Positions 9,063-19,114 of a DNA stretch of 47,197 nucleotides are shown here, piece by piece. The position numbers and the translations under genes are program-made. Every line of letters starts with the position of its first letter. Positions within the stretch are counted from its first letter, which is position 1. The notes below the pieces were generated by a model. The model worked only from the letters and a program-made list of their open reading frames with translations. It did not search any database and was not told the DNA's origin. The stretch comes from Gammaproteobacteria bacterium (lineage in GTDB: Bacteria > Pseudomonadota > Gammaproteobacteria > Steroidobacterales > Steroidobacteraceae): assembly GCA_013289615.1 (NCBI GenBank), contig JABCZO010000033.1, forward strand, positions 1-47,197. Reading direction: 5' to 3'.

Positions 9063-9222
9063 CAGCAGCCCGCTGGTTGCGCGCGTACGCCGCGCGCAAA
9101 CCCTGATTCGTGCTGCAGTGCCGATCGCACCGACAAATTCATCGCCTTTCGAATTTTCATAAACGATGCTAGCACGGCTGTACCTACCGCTCGTACCGGT
9201 GCGCCGCGCTCGCGGGTGGCCG

Positions 9223-10503
9223 CTACAGGATTTTCGGTTCCGGGATCGGCACGATGAATCGGCCGCCCCAATCGCGCACGAAGCTCATCTGGGTGCTGAT
9301 CTCGTCCTTTAGATTCCACGGCAGGATAAATACGTAGTCCGGCCGGATGTCGCGGATCCTGTCGGGCGAGAGTATCGGTATGTGCGTACCCGGCGTGTAC
9401 CTGCCCTGCTTGTGCGGGTTGCGGTCGACAGTGAAGTCGAGCAAGTCGGTGCGAATGCCGCAATAGTTCAGCAATGTATTGCCCTTTCCGGGCGCTCCAT
9501 AGCCGACGATCCTCTTGCCCTGTTCTTTCAGGCCGATCAGTAGCGACAGGATCTTGCGCTTGGTGCGTATCACCTGCTCGGCGAAGTTTTGATAAGTCTG
9601 CAAGCGATTGAAGCCCAACGCGAGTTCGCGTTCCCGCAGCTGCGTCGCCCGTTCGGATACCGGCTTCAGATTATCGCCGCTATGGCGGGCGTAGATGCGG
9701 ATTGATCCGCCGTGAGTGGGCAGCTCGTCAACATCAAACAGCGTCAGGCCATGCGCCGCAAACACTTGTTCAACCGTGAAGAACGAGAAGTAACTGAAGT
9801 GCTCATGATAGATCGTGTCGAACTGGTTCTGCTCCATCAGTCGCTGCAAGTGCGGAAATTCCATGGTAATGACGCCGCCGGGTTTGAGCAGACGTTTCAT
9901 GCCGGCGACAAAGTCATTCAGGTCCGGCACGTGCGCCAGGACGTTGTTGCCGAGTAACAGATCCGCCTGGCCATACTTGCCGACAATCTTGTCGGCCATG
10001 ATGCGGCCGTGGAAGCAGGCCTCGGTGCGAATGCCTTTGTCCTGCGCCACCTTGGCGATGTTGGCCGCCGGCTCGATGCCGAGTACCGGCACGCCGGCGG
10101 CGACGAAATGCTGCAGCAGGTAACCGTCGTTGCTCGCGATCTCCATGACCAGGCTATCGGGGCCAATGCCGAAGCGCTCACGCATGAGTACGCTGTATTG
10201 GCGCGCGTGTTCCACCCAGCTGTCGGCGTAGGAGGAAAAGTAGGCGTAGTCGCTGAAAATGTCGGCCGGCGCCACGTATTCTTCCAGCTGCACCAGGAAG
10301 CAGCGCTCGCATACCCAGGCGCGCAGCGGATAAAAGGGCTCCATATGATTGAGCTGCTGCGGCTCGATGTGGGTCTGGCACAACGGTGACATGCCCAGAT
10401 CGACGAATGTCGTGCGCAGCGTCTGGCCGCAAAAGCGGCATCCGGGTCCCGAAGCTCGGGCAGTATCAGAATCGGCAGTTACCACGCTTATGTTCGCGCT
10501 CAT
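9223..10503 (-). CDS. Class I SAM-dependent sugar C-methyltransferase
   Basis: Methyltransferase of the NovU/TylCIII-type family that methylates carbon 3 of 4-keto-deoxysugar nucleotides, 426 residues. It has the three-part layout: an N-terminal zinc-binding module with Cys22, Cys25, Cys65 and Cys68; a SAM-binding core (VMEIASNDGYLLQHF, GIEPAANIA, LLGNNVLAHVPDL, LKPGGVITMEFPH); and a C-terminal Rossmann-like domain (RIVGYGAPGKGNTLLNY). IYHEHFSYFS is typical of the family and includes the proposed catalytic His-Glu-His region. ATG 10503 is chosen because the residues before it are unlike the family. With the cytidylyltransferase and the 3,5-epimerase it suggests a branched, methylated deoxysugar. 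Confidence 0.88.
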   Translation of the reverse strand: MSANISVVTADSDTARASGPGCRFCGQTLRTTFVDLGMSPLCQTHIEPQQLNHMEPFYPLRAWVCERCFLVQLEEYVAPADIFSDYAYFSSYADSWVEHARQYSVLMRERFGIGPDSLVMEIASNDGYLLQHFVAAGVPVLGIEPAANIAKVAQDKGIRTEACFHGRIMADKIVGKYGQADLLLGNNVLAHVPDLNDFVAGMKRLLKPGGVITMEFPHLQRLMEQNQFDTIYHEHFSYFSFFTVEQVFAAHGLTLFDVDELPTHGGSIRIYARHSGDNLKPVSERATQLRERELALGFNRLQTYQNFAEQVIRTKRKILSLLIGLKEQGKRIVGYGAPGKGNTLLNYCGIRTDLLDFTVDRNPHKQGRYTPGTHIPILSPDRIRDIRPDYVFILPWNLKDEISTQMSFVRDWGGRFIVPIPEPKIL

Positions 10504-10771
10504 ACCACTGTGATCACTTATGCGGCGGCCCCGGGGTACCAACAGGCTCTGCTCGACGGCGCGCGGGACTGTGCATGCTCGTCGTTGCACCGGGGCCAGT
10601 GCACGCCGACCTCGTTACTGATCATAAGCTGTCAGCGGTCCGGCTTCCGTGCATCGCTCACATAACCTCGGCGCGCCGACGCGAGCCGTCGGGCGGGGAA
10701 ATGCACCGATGCTGCATTGCAGTATTGGGATGCCCGTACCGCTAAGGACCGCTCGCGCCGCCGGCGCCGGA

Positions 10772-12178
10772 TCAGTAGGCCTGATCATCGCGGAATATTT
10801 TTATCACTGTCAGTACCAGGATCTTCAAATCCAGGGCAGGGGTCCAGCGTCGCAGGTAATCGAGATCGTGTCTGATCCTCGCCTCCATCTCTTCCAGCTT
10901 GGCGGTCTCGCCGCGTGCGCCGTTGATCTGGGCCAGGCCGGTGATGCCCGGCCGCACCTTGTGGCGGACCATGTAGCCCTTGATGAGCTTGCGGTACTCC
11001 TCGTTATGGGCCACGGCGTGCGGCCGCGGTCCCACCAGGCTCATGCGTCCCTGCAGCACGTTGATGAATTGGGGCAATTCGTCGAGCGAATAGCGCCGCA
11101 GGAAGCGCCCGATCGGGGTGATGCGACTGTCGGTGCGTGAGGCCTGGCGCACCTCCGTGCCGTCCTCCGACACGGTCATGGTGCGGTATTTGTAGACGAT
11201 GATCTCGCGCCCGTCGAGGCCGTAGCGACGCTGCCGGAACACGAATGGGCCAGGTGAGGAAAACTTCACCAGCAGCGCAATCAGTATCAGCAGCGGCAGC
11301 GCGCACACCAGGAAAGTGACCGACAGGCCGATGTCGATCAGGCGCTTGGTCAGGCCGCGGTAGCCATAGAACGGCGTCTCGCACATGGCGACGACAGGGA
11401 TACCGTTGAGTTCGCTCGATCGGGCCTGGATCAGGTCGAACACGAAAACGTCGGGCACGTAGTAAATCGACGCGGTGGTGTCGCGCAGGTCATCGAGCAG
11501 ATCCAGCACCCGCTGGATGTGGCGAATCGGCAGCGCGATGAATATCACGTCGATATTGCGCTCCTTGGCAAACGCACCCAGTTCGGACAGGCGCCCGACC
11601 AGGCGCGTGTCGGCTTCCATGTTGAGCCGGTCGGGGCCACGGTCGTCAAAGAATCCCTCGACCTGGAGCGGCAGCGAGGGGTTGGTCTCAAGGCTGCGCG
11701 CCAGGGCCAGGCTGCTGACGTTATAGCCGGCGAATATCACCTTGCGGTTGCCGACCGCGCTTGATACCACCCGCCGCATGATCAATCCGCCAATCAGGGT
11801 GCTCACGACCAGTAGCGCCGGCGTCACGATCTCCCACACCTGATAGGCGCGGCGCGGGTAGAGGGGGAGCGCATTGGTGAAGTGGCCAATGACCAGCAGC
11901 ACCGCCACCAGCACCACCCACCGCCCCACGACGCTGGACGAGGTGGCCACCGGGCGCCAGGACAGCTGCGCGCCCAGGTCACGCGGCGGCCGGGTCAGCA
12001 CCAGGAACTGCAGCGTGATGATCACTGCCAGCGTCGAGGGCGCGTGCTCGAATGAGATGTGCCAGTACAGTGCCACCAGATACAGCGATGCCAGGGCCAC
12101 CAGCGGCGGCGTCATGGTTTGCACCACCACCATCACGGCGATCAATATGCTGCGTTTGATCAGTACCGGTTCAGTCAT
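10772..12178 (-). CDS. wcaJ: Undecaprenyl-phosphate glucose phosphotransferase (WcaJ-type)
   Basis: Polyprenyl glycosylphosphotransferase that starts polysaccharide synthesis by moving a hexose 1-phosphate onto undecaprenyl phosphate at the inner membrane. It has 468 residues. The N-terminal third has about four membrane segments (for example IAVMVVVQ..., WVVLVAVLLVIG), then a CoA-binding-like Rossmann domain (FAGYNVSSLALARSL), then the catalytic bacterial sugar transferase domain: KRLIDIGLSVTF, SSPGPFVFRQRRYG, YKYRTM, SLDELPQFINVL, LVGPRP and RPGITGLAQINGARGET. The last motif favours the glucose-1-phosphate branch. ATG 12178 is preferred to one 135 bases upstream because GGGTGA lies before it and the first hydrophobic segment follows directly. 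Confidence 0.92.
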   Translation of the reverse strand: MTEPVLIKRSILIAVMVVVQTMTPPLVALASLYLVALYWHISFEHAPSTLAVIITLQFLVLTRPPRDLGAQLSWRPVATSSSVVGRWVVLVAVLLVIGHFTNALPLYPRRAYQVWEIVTPALLVVSTLIGGLIMRRVVSSAVGNRKVIFAGYNVSSLALARSLETNPSLPLQVEGFFDDRGPDRLNMEADTRLVGRLSELGAFAKERNIDVIFIALPIRHIQRVLDLLDDLRDTTASIYYVPDVFVFDLIQARSSELNGIPVVAMCETPFYGYRGLTKRLIDIGLSVTFLVCALPLLILIALLVKFSSPGPFVFRQRRYGLDGREIIVYKYRTMTVSEDGTEVRQASRTDSRITPIGRFLRRYSLDELPQFINVLQGRMSLVGPRPHAVAHNEEYRKLIKGYMVRHKVRPGITGLAQINGARGETAKLEEMEARIRHDLDYLRRWTPALDLKILVLTVIKIFRDDQAY

Positions 12179-12493
12179 CGCATCACCCAGCCGCGCCGGC
12201 CAGCTCGAGGCGCCCGGCGCCGCGCCCGACCCGCGGTGACGGGGCGGCAACCCGCAAGGGGCAGAGATGGCATGCAGATCAAGTGGTGCCTGTGTCGTGG
12301 GGGCATGTGTCACATGCTGATGGCATTCGCAAGCCGGCGTCGCAGACGCTGCTGGCGGGAACGAGGCGCAATTGTTTGAAAAGTTCTCAAGAATCAGTAA
12401 GTTATATTCTAACGAGCACTACTGCCGAAGGTCGCACTGGCGGCCTAGATTATCGCGGTCCGCGGCCGCCCGCCTGCGGCGATGAGTACGCGG
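12179..12493. other. 315-bp gap upstream of wcaJ, AT-rich core
   Basis: No gene is supported here. The interval between about 12365 and 12420 is markedly AT-richer than its surroundings. On the minus strand it contains TATAAC (12406-12401), a plausible -10 element for wcaJ, with only a weak -35 match (TTCGGC) 17 bases further upstream. The rest is GC-rich sequence around the 3' end of the aminotransferase gene. Confidence 0.35.
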
Positions 12494-13816
12494 TCAGCCG
12501 AATTTTCGAAACGCGGGCTTTACCGGCCGGCTTTGCAGCAATGCGCCCACGCCCTCTCCCAGCGCCCGTTTGTAGACCCGCAATGCCTGTTCGATCACAT
12601 CGAGGGTCCGGTCGATATCGGCATCGGTGTGTGAATAGCTGACAACGAAGCCTGGCGCCAACACACCGCCGCGAAGTAACTCCTGCAGGAACAGTGTTCG
12701 CAACGGCTGACTTGGCTGCCGCTCCGCATCCCTGGTGAAATACAGCAGGTTGCAATCCCGGCTCACCACCCCGACATGCTCGCTCAGGCCCAGAGCCTGG
12801 GTGCGCTGTTCGAGGCCGGTGCGCAGGCGCTTGCCCTGGGCGTAGAGTCGCTCTACCACCGGCTCCTGCTGATAGACATTCATCGTCGCGATTCCGGCGG
12901 CGAGCGCGTGGCTCTCTGCGCCGTGCGTGGTGGAGAGAAGAAACACGCGCTCACGCGTATGCCGGCTTCCGCCGAGTTCCATGAGCTCGCGTCGGCCGGC
13001 CAGCGCTGAAAGCGAGAAGCCATTGGCCAACGCCTTGCCGAATGCCGCCAGGTCGGGCGTCACACCGTAGACGCGCTGCGCGCCGCCCAGATGCCAGCGA
13101 AAACCGGTAATCATCTCGTCAAGGACAAACACCGTGCCGTGCTCGCGACACAGCGCCTGAACCCCCGCCAGGTAATTCTCGGTGGGCTCTTCGGTGCGTG
13201 CTGCCTCCATGATGACGCAGGCGATCTCCCCCGGATAGCGCGCGAACAGCTCACGCAGGCTTGCAAGATTGTTGTAGCGGAATTTGACCGTCTGGGAGCG
13301 CACCCATTGCGGGATGCCCCCGGGCATGTCGGTCGATCCAATGAACCAATCGCTGGTCGAGAAGAATGGATGATCGCCGCAGATCGCAATTCGATCGCGG
13401 CCGGTGTAGGCGCGCGACAGCCGGACCGCGCCATCGAGTGCACTCGACCCATCCTTGCAGAATTTGACCATGTCCGCCCACTGCACGATCGACAGGAATT
13501 TCTCGGCGCACTCCACTTCGATCCTCGCCGGTCGCGTGAAGTTGGTTCCCGACGGCAAGGTGCGCTGTACTGCGGCGACTACCGGCGCGAACGCGTGGCC
13601 AAGAGTGACCGCACGCAGGCCCATGCCGTACTCGATGAGCTCCTTGCCATCCACGTCCCACACGTGGCAGCCATGGCCGCGCTCGATGATGCCGGGCATA
13701 TGGTCGGGAAACTGGTCCGGGCCCTTGGCATAGGTGTGGCCGCCGCCGGGAATCAGGGTCTGGGCTCGCTCGCTCAGCTTGCGGCTCTCGTCAAATCGCT
13801 GTATGGGCTCGTTCAT
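12494..13816 (-). CDS. Class III PLP aminotransferase, glutamate-1-semialdehyde aminomutase family
   Basis: PLP enzyme of fold type I class III, 440 residues. GKELIEYGMGLRAVTLGH is the N-terminal family block, CKDGSSALDGAVRLSRAYTGR binds the cofactor phosphate, VLDEMITGFRW carries the Asp that holds the pyridine nitrogen, and DLAAFGKALANG gives the Schiff-base lysine (about Lys261). True HemL normally has a GGG-P segment after the lysine; here it is ANGFSLSALAG. With its place beside wcaJ this makes a sugar or polysaccharide-decorating role more likely than tetrapyrrole synthesis (inference). ATG 13816 gives MNEPIQRF; an upstream start 51 bases earlier adds residues without similarity. Confidence 0.82.
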   Translation of the reverse strand: MNEPIQRFDESRKLSERAQTLIPGGGHTYAKGPDQFPDHMPGIIERGHGCHVWDVDGKELIEYGMGLRAVTLGHAFAPVVAAVQRTLPSGTNFTRPARIEVECAEKFLSIVQWADMVKFCKDGSSALDGAVRLSRAYTGRDRIAICGDHPFFSTSDWFIGSTDMPGGIPQWVRSQTVKFRYNNLASLRELFARYPGEIACVIMEAARTEEPTENYLAGVQALCREHGTVFVLDEMITGFRWHLGGAQRVYGVTPDLAAFGKALANGFSLSALAGRRELMELGGSRHTRERVFLLSTTHGAESHALAAGIATMNVYQQEPVVERLYAQGKRLRTGLEQRTQALGLSEHVGVVSRDCNLLYFTRDAERQPSQPLRTLFLQELLRGGVLAPGFVVSYSHTDADIDRTLDVIEQALRVYKRALGEGVGALLQSRPVKPAFRKFG

Positions 13817-14363
13817 ACTACCGTCGCACTCGCATGATGGTTGGTTGGGGATTGAAGGCCTCGACACCAGTCGTCAGCTCTCAAACTCTAAACCGTGGTT
13901 GGGCATGATGGCACACTGTTCTCACCGGCATTCACGGAACTGCGGCGCGGCGGGGCAACGCCGCGCGCCGGTGCCGCGTCGGGCAGTATCACGCAGCGCG
14001 GACCTTGGCGCTTATACCAGTGACCAAAACTGTTGCCCACGTCGCTGGCCCGCTCGATTCATATCAGGTCCGGGGGTCGCATCGATTTGTTTTTTGAGCT
14101 TACCGGCAGCGGGACGTCGAAATTGCGACCTGTCTCACGACTTTCAAAGTTGACAATGGCGGCGAGGCTGACGTAGCGAGCCGGATTGGCCGGCCATCTC
14201 ACGGCCGCAGCCGGCCAACGCCCGGAGCCGCCCCCGCACCGGCAGCCACACCCGGTATCGGGGTGCCAGCCGGGCGCCTAAGGGGACCGGCGGGCGGCCA
14301 CTGCCTTATTATAGAATCGCGGGTTTCCGATTCCAGTATGCCGGCCGGCAGGTAAGGAGATCG
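13817..14363. other. 547-bp divergent intergenic region with GC-rich inverted repeats
   Basis: No coding frame is convincing. It separates two divergent aminotransferase genes and must hold their promoters. Visible structure: a perfect 9-bp inverted repeat, TTGGCCGGC at 14186-14194 and GCCGGCCAA at 14210-14218, and a second imperfect hairpin around 14250-14270. Just before the rightward gene lies an AT-rich TTATTATAG (about 14306-14314) and a strong ribosome-binding site TAAGGAG at 14353-14359. Confidence 0.45.
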
Positions 14364-15566
14364 ATGTTACCGCCCGCGAAGTCCGCCCGATCACCGCCGC
14401 GCATGAGCGTGCCGCTGCTGGATCTGAAGAAGCAGTATCAGCCGCTGGCCGCTGAGATTATCCCTATTCTGCAAGGCATCTGTGCCAGCCAGCAGTTTAT
14501 TCTTGGCCCCCACGTGCTCGAGTTCGAGCAGGCCGCTGCAAGCTACGGCAACTGCGCGCATGCTGTCGGCGTCTCTTCCGGCACCGATGCATTGCTGCTG
14601 GCGCTGATGGCGCTGGGGCTGGGCGCCGGAGACGAGGTGATCACCACGCCCTTTACGTTCTTTGCCACTGCCGGCACCATCGCGCGTGCCGGCGCACGAC
14701 CGGTGTTCTGCGATATCGATGCGGGCAGTTTCAACATCGATCCGGTGGCGGTGCGCGAATTCCTGCAGCAGTGCTGCGAGCGTCGCGCGGGGCAACTGAT
14801 CAACCGCCGCAGCGGCGCGCGGGTGCGGGCGCTGATGCCGGTGCACCTGTACGGGCAGTGCGCGGACATGGCGGGGCTGCTGGCGCTGGCGCGCGAGTTC
14901 GATCTGAAGGTGATCGAGGATGCGGCGCAGGCGATCGGCGCTGACTTCGACGACGGCCGGCGGGCGGGCAGCATGGGCGATATCGGCTGCCTGTCGTTCT
15001 TTCCGACCAAGAACCTGGGTGCCTTCGGCGATGCCGGTATGTGTACCACACAGGACGCGGAACTGGCCGAGCGCATGCGTGTACTGCGGGTTCATGGCGG
15101 CAAACCCAAGTACTTTCACCACCTGATCGGCGGCAACTTCCGCCTCGATGAGATTCAGGCCGCGGTGCTGGCCGTCAAACTGCGGCTGCTGGACGGCTGG
15201 ACAGCAGCGCGCCAACGCAATGCCGCCTGGTATGCGGCAGCATTCGAGCGTGCCGGATTGAACGGGCGGATCCGGCCGCCGGCGGCGTCTGCCGGCTACC
15301 GGCATACCTGGAATCAGTACGTGATCCGCGCCCCGCAGCGCGATGCACTGAAGGCATTCCTGGGCGAGCAGGGTGTCGGCTCGGAAATCTACTATCCGGT
15401 GCCGCTGCACCGTCAGCAGTGCTTCGCCTATCTGGGTTATGGCGCTGACGAGTTTCCGGTCGCGGACGCCGCGGCGCGCGAGGTGCTGGCGCTGCCGATC
15501 TTCCCGGAGCTTGCGCACGAGCAGATACTGTACGTGGTCGATCGGATTGCGGCGTTCTACGGCTGA
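14364..15566 (+). CDS. DegT/DnrJ/EryC1/StrS family sugar aminotransferase
   Basis: PLP-dependent transaminase that puts an amino group on a keto-sugar nucleotide, 400 residues. Diagnostic segments: GVSSGTDALLLAL (cofactor phosphate), TTPFTFFATAGTI, PVHLYGQCADM, IEDAAQAIGA (Asp about 186) and SFFPTKNLGAFGDAG with the Schiff-base lysine about 216, then GGNFRLDEIQAAVL and YYPVPLH. ATG 14364 has AAGGAG four bases upstream, so it is preferred to ATG 14403, which has no ribosome-binding site. It is the last polysaccharide gene before the regulatory block. With the PIG-L deacetylase it suggests the polymer contains an amino sugar. Confidence 0.9.
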   Translation: MLPPAKSARSPPRMSVPLLDLKKQYQPLAAEIIPILQGICASQQFILGPHVLEFEQAAASYGNCAHAVGVSSGTDALLLALMALGLGAGDEVITTPFTFFATAGTIARAGARPVFCDIDAGSFNIDPVAVREFLQQCCERRAGQLINRRSGARVRALMPVHLYGQCADMAGLLALAREFDLKVIEDAAQAIGADFDDGRRAGSMGDIGCLSFFPTKNLGAFGDAGMCTTQDAELAERMRVLRVHGGKPKYFHHLIGGNFRLDEIQAAVLAVKLRLLDGWTAARQRNAAWYAAAFERAGLNGRIRPPAASAGYRHTWNQYVIRAPQRDALKAFLGEQGVGSEIYYPVPLHRQQCFAYLGYGADEFPVADAAAREVLALPIFPELAHEQILYVVDRIAAFYG

Positions 15567-15601
15567 TGCCGCCAGGCGTGCGCGCCGATCGCCGCGGCCG
15601 G

Positions 15602-16947
<1,346 letters not shown>

Positions 16948-16951
<4 letters not shown>

Positions 16952-17577
16952 TGTGGGCGTCCCCCCGGCGGATTTTTACGATCGGTCAGATTGCGCTCGA
17001 TGTTGGCCACGGCGTCGAGCTTGGCCTGGGCATCCTCGAGCTGTTTGCGCAGTTTTGCGTTTTCATCCAGTTCGGTCTGCAGGCGGCGCTGGGCGGCCGC
17101 CATCGCGCGCTCGTGATCGCCACGCTGGGCGTCGGCCTGCATGCGATCGTTGTCGGCTTTCAGGCCGAGCTCGCGATCGAGCTGGGTCAGTTGCACCAGC
17201 GCGACCGCGCGCTCGATCGGCACCAGCGTCTCCGGCTGCGCCACCAGCTGGCGCAGCAGCAGCTGGGCTTTGGGCGCGTCGCGGCCCGGATGCCCCGGCG
17301 TAGACAGCAGCAGAGCATAGCGCAGTTGCGCGCCGCCTTGCGGCGAGCGCTCGTAGCCGGCACGCGCCGCGGCCAGCAACTCGGCCTGCTCGGCGGCCGG
17401 GGCCTGCGACAGGCGCTGCATGGTCTGAAAGGTATTTCCCATCAATAGGGCGGCGGCGGCATCGCGGTCCTCGGCGACGTTGTCATTGCGCTGCGGCGGC
17501 GGCGGCGGGCGCGTTGCCAGCCCGGTGCAACCGCACAGCGCCAGCGCGAGCAGCAACATGCGCAGGCTACGCTGCAT
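16948..17577 (-). CDS. QseG-like outer-membrane lipoprotein
   Basis: Predicted lipoprotein of 209 residues. The signal peptide MQRSLRMLLLALALCGC ends in a lipobox LCGC with the lipidated cysteine at about position 17. A Pro-rich spacer follows, then an alpha-helical body, and a coiled coil in the last third (about 140-195, with LQTELDENAKLRKQLEDAQAKLDA). The C-terminal NIERNLTDRK motif is shared with QseG/YfhG, the lipoprotein encoded between glrK and glrR in E. coli, where QseG binds the sensor GlrK/QseE. It overlaps glrK by 11 bases and glrR by 4, so the three proteins are translationally coupled. Overall similarity to QseG is low, hence no gene symbol. Confidence 0.75.
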
Positions 17578-19033
17578 CGGCCTGCTTCTTCTGCGCTTCC
17601 AGCGGCGTTACACGCAGCGGCATGCGGATGCGAAAATGCGCCCCCGGAACCTCGCCGTCGACAATCTCCACGGTGCCCTGGTGCACATTGACGAACTCGT
17701 TGACCACCGACAGCCCGATGCCGGTTCCGCGAACATGGCCGCCCGGAGCGCGACCGGTATAGAACGCGTCGAAGATCCGGGCCCGGTCTTCATGCGGAAT
17801 TCCGGGACCGCTGTCGCCCACCTCGAGCACCAGCTGCTCGCCGCTGGCGGCGGCGCGCAGGTAGATGACGCCGCCGCGCGGGGAATATTTGATCGCGTTC
17901 GACAACAGGTTCTCCAGAATCAGGCGGATCTTGCCCCGGTCGGCCAGCAGCGTCACATCCTCGACGCGCACATCCAGCCGCACCCGCTGAGACACCAGCG
18001 TGAGCTGTTGGTTCTCGAGTACCTGCTTGACCACCGGCCGCAGACGAAACTCGCTCACGTCGAGGCCGGTACTGTTGCTCTGCCAGGCGCTGAAGCTCAG
18101 CAGGTTCTCGATCAGCCGCTGCAGCTTGATGCCATTGTCGCGCAGGATCGCCGTGACTTCGCGCTGGCCGGACTCGAGCTCGCCGACTGCCCCATCCATC
18201 AGCAGCTCGGTACCCTCGCGGATATTGGCGAGCGGTGTCTTGAGTTCGTGCGACAGGTGGCGCAGGAAGCGATTGCGCTCCTGTGCCAGCTCCAGCAGCC
18301 GGTTGCGCAGCCATTCGAGCTGATGCCCGAGCCGCTCAAGGTCCACCGGGCCATTGATCACGATGCTATTGGCGAAATTGCCGCGGCCAAGCTCGCCGAT
18401 GGCGCGGTCGATCTGCCGCAACGGCCGGCTCAGGCGCAGGGCAAACAGCAGCACCACGATCACGATCAGCGGCAGCAGCAGCGTCGACTCGAGAAACAGT
18501 TCGCGCTGCGCCTGGTCGGTGCGGTCGCGCAGGTCGGCCGACTCGACATCGATCTGCTGATTGGTCAGCGTAGCGACGCCGTTGGCCTGATCACCCAGCA
18601 GCACGAACGACTGCGCCAGCTCGGCTGCCTGGCCGCCGGCCGCCGGGGCCTGCAGCACCAGGGACTCGATCCGTTTCTGCGTGTCGATCAAGCGTTGCAG
18701 TTGCCCGGGTGCATCGGTGGCGCGCAGCCGCTGGCGCAGCGTGCCCATGATGGCGGCCAGCCTGGAGTCGTGTTCGCGAAACGAGGCCCGGACCGTGGGC
18801 TCACCCAGTACCTGGTAGAGGCGCGCGGCGCGCTCGAGCAGCGCGATCTGCGCATACATATCCTGCGTCAGGCGCGTGCTCTGCACGCTGTCGACCACCA
18901 GCTGCTGGCTGGTGTCCGACAGGCGGCGCATCTGCACCGCGGCATGCAGGATCGCGAGCAGCAGCGGGCCGGCCAGAAAGCCCAGACCCAGCAGCAGGAA
19001 GCCATTCAGAGACTTGGGAAGCAGCCAGCCCAT
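17567..19033 (-). CDS. glrK: Sensor histidine kinase GlrK (QseE)
   Basis: Inner-membrane sensor kinase, 488 residues. First membrane segment about 11-31 (GFLLLGLGFLAGPLLLAI), a helical periplasmic domain, second segment about 183-200, then HAMP (about 200-250). The dimerisation box RFLRHLSHELKTPLANIREG has the phosphoacceptor His262. The HATPase domain shows N box LLSNAIKYS, G1 GDSGPGI and G2 GTGIGLSVV. This layout and the RHLSHELKTPL box match GlrK. Start ATG 19033 directly follows a TTG and lies behind a two-codon reading frame that has its own strong GGAGG (see findings). galE ends 81 bases upstream on the same strand, so a galE-glrK-qseG-glrR transcript is possible. Confidence 0.93.
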   Translation of the reverse strand: MGWLLPKSLNGFLLLGLGFLAGPLLLAILHAAVQMRRLSDTSQQLVVDSVQSTRLTQDMYAQIALLERAARLYQVLGEPTVRASFREHDSRLAAIMGTLRQRLRATDAPGQLQRLIDTQKRIESLVLQAPAAGGQAAELAQSFVLLGDQANGVATLTNQQIDVESADLRDRTDQAQRELFLESTLLLPLIVIVVLLFALRLSRPLRQIDRAIGELGRGNFANSIVINGPVDLERLGHQLEWLRNRLLELAQERNRFLRHLSHELKTPLANIREGTELLMDGAVGELESGQREVTAILRDNGIKLQRLIENLLSFSAWQSNSTGLDVSEFRLRPVVKQVLENQQLTLVSQRVRLDVRVEDVTLLADRGKIRLILENLLSNAIKYSPRGGVIYLRAAASGEQLVLEVGDSGPGIPHEDRARIFDAFYTGRAPGGHVRGTGIGLSVVNEFVNVHQGTVEIVDGEVPGAHFRIRMPLRVTPLEAQKKQADAA

Positions 19034-19114
19034 CAAATCATTCTATGCCTCCGGGGGGTGCGATGTTGTGAGGCCAGTCGCGACTGCTGTCACGCAACGC
19101 CCCGGCGCGAGCCG

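Noticed and set aside
12494..13816. HemL (tetrapyrrole glutamate-1-semialdehyde aminomutase)
   Set aside because: Divergent around the lysine motif and placed in a polysaccharide locus; only the family, not the hemL identity, is supported.
13908..13925. Possible sigma-54 promoter (TGGCACA) between the aminotransferase genes
   Set aside because: The -24 half is good, but the -12 half lacks the essential GC at the right spacing.
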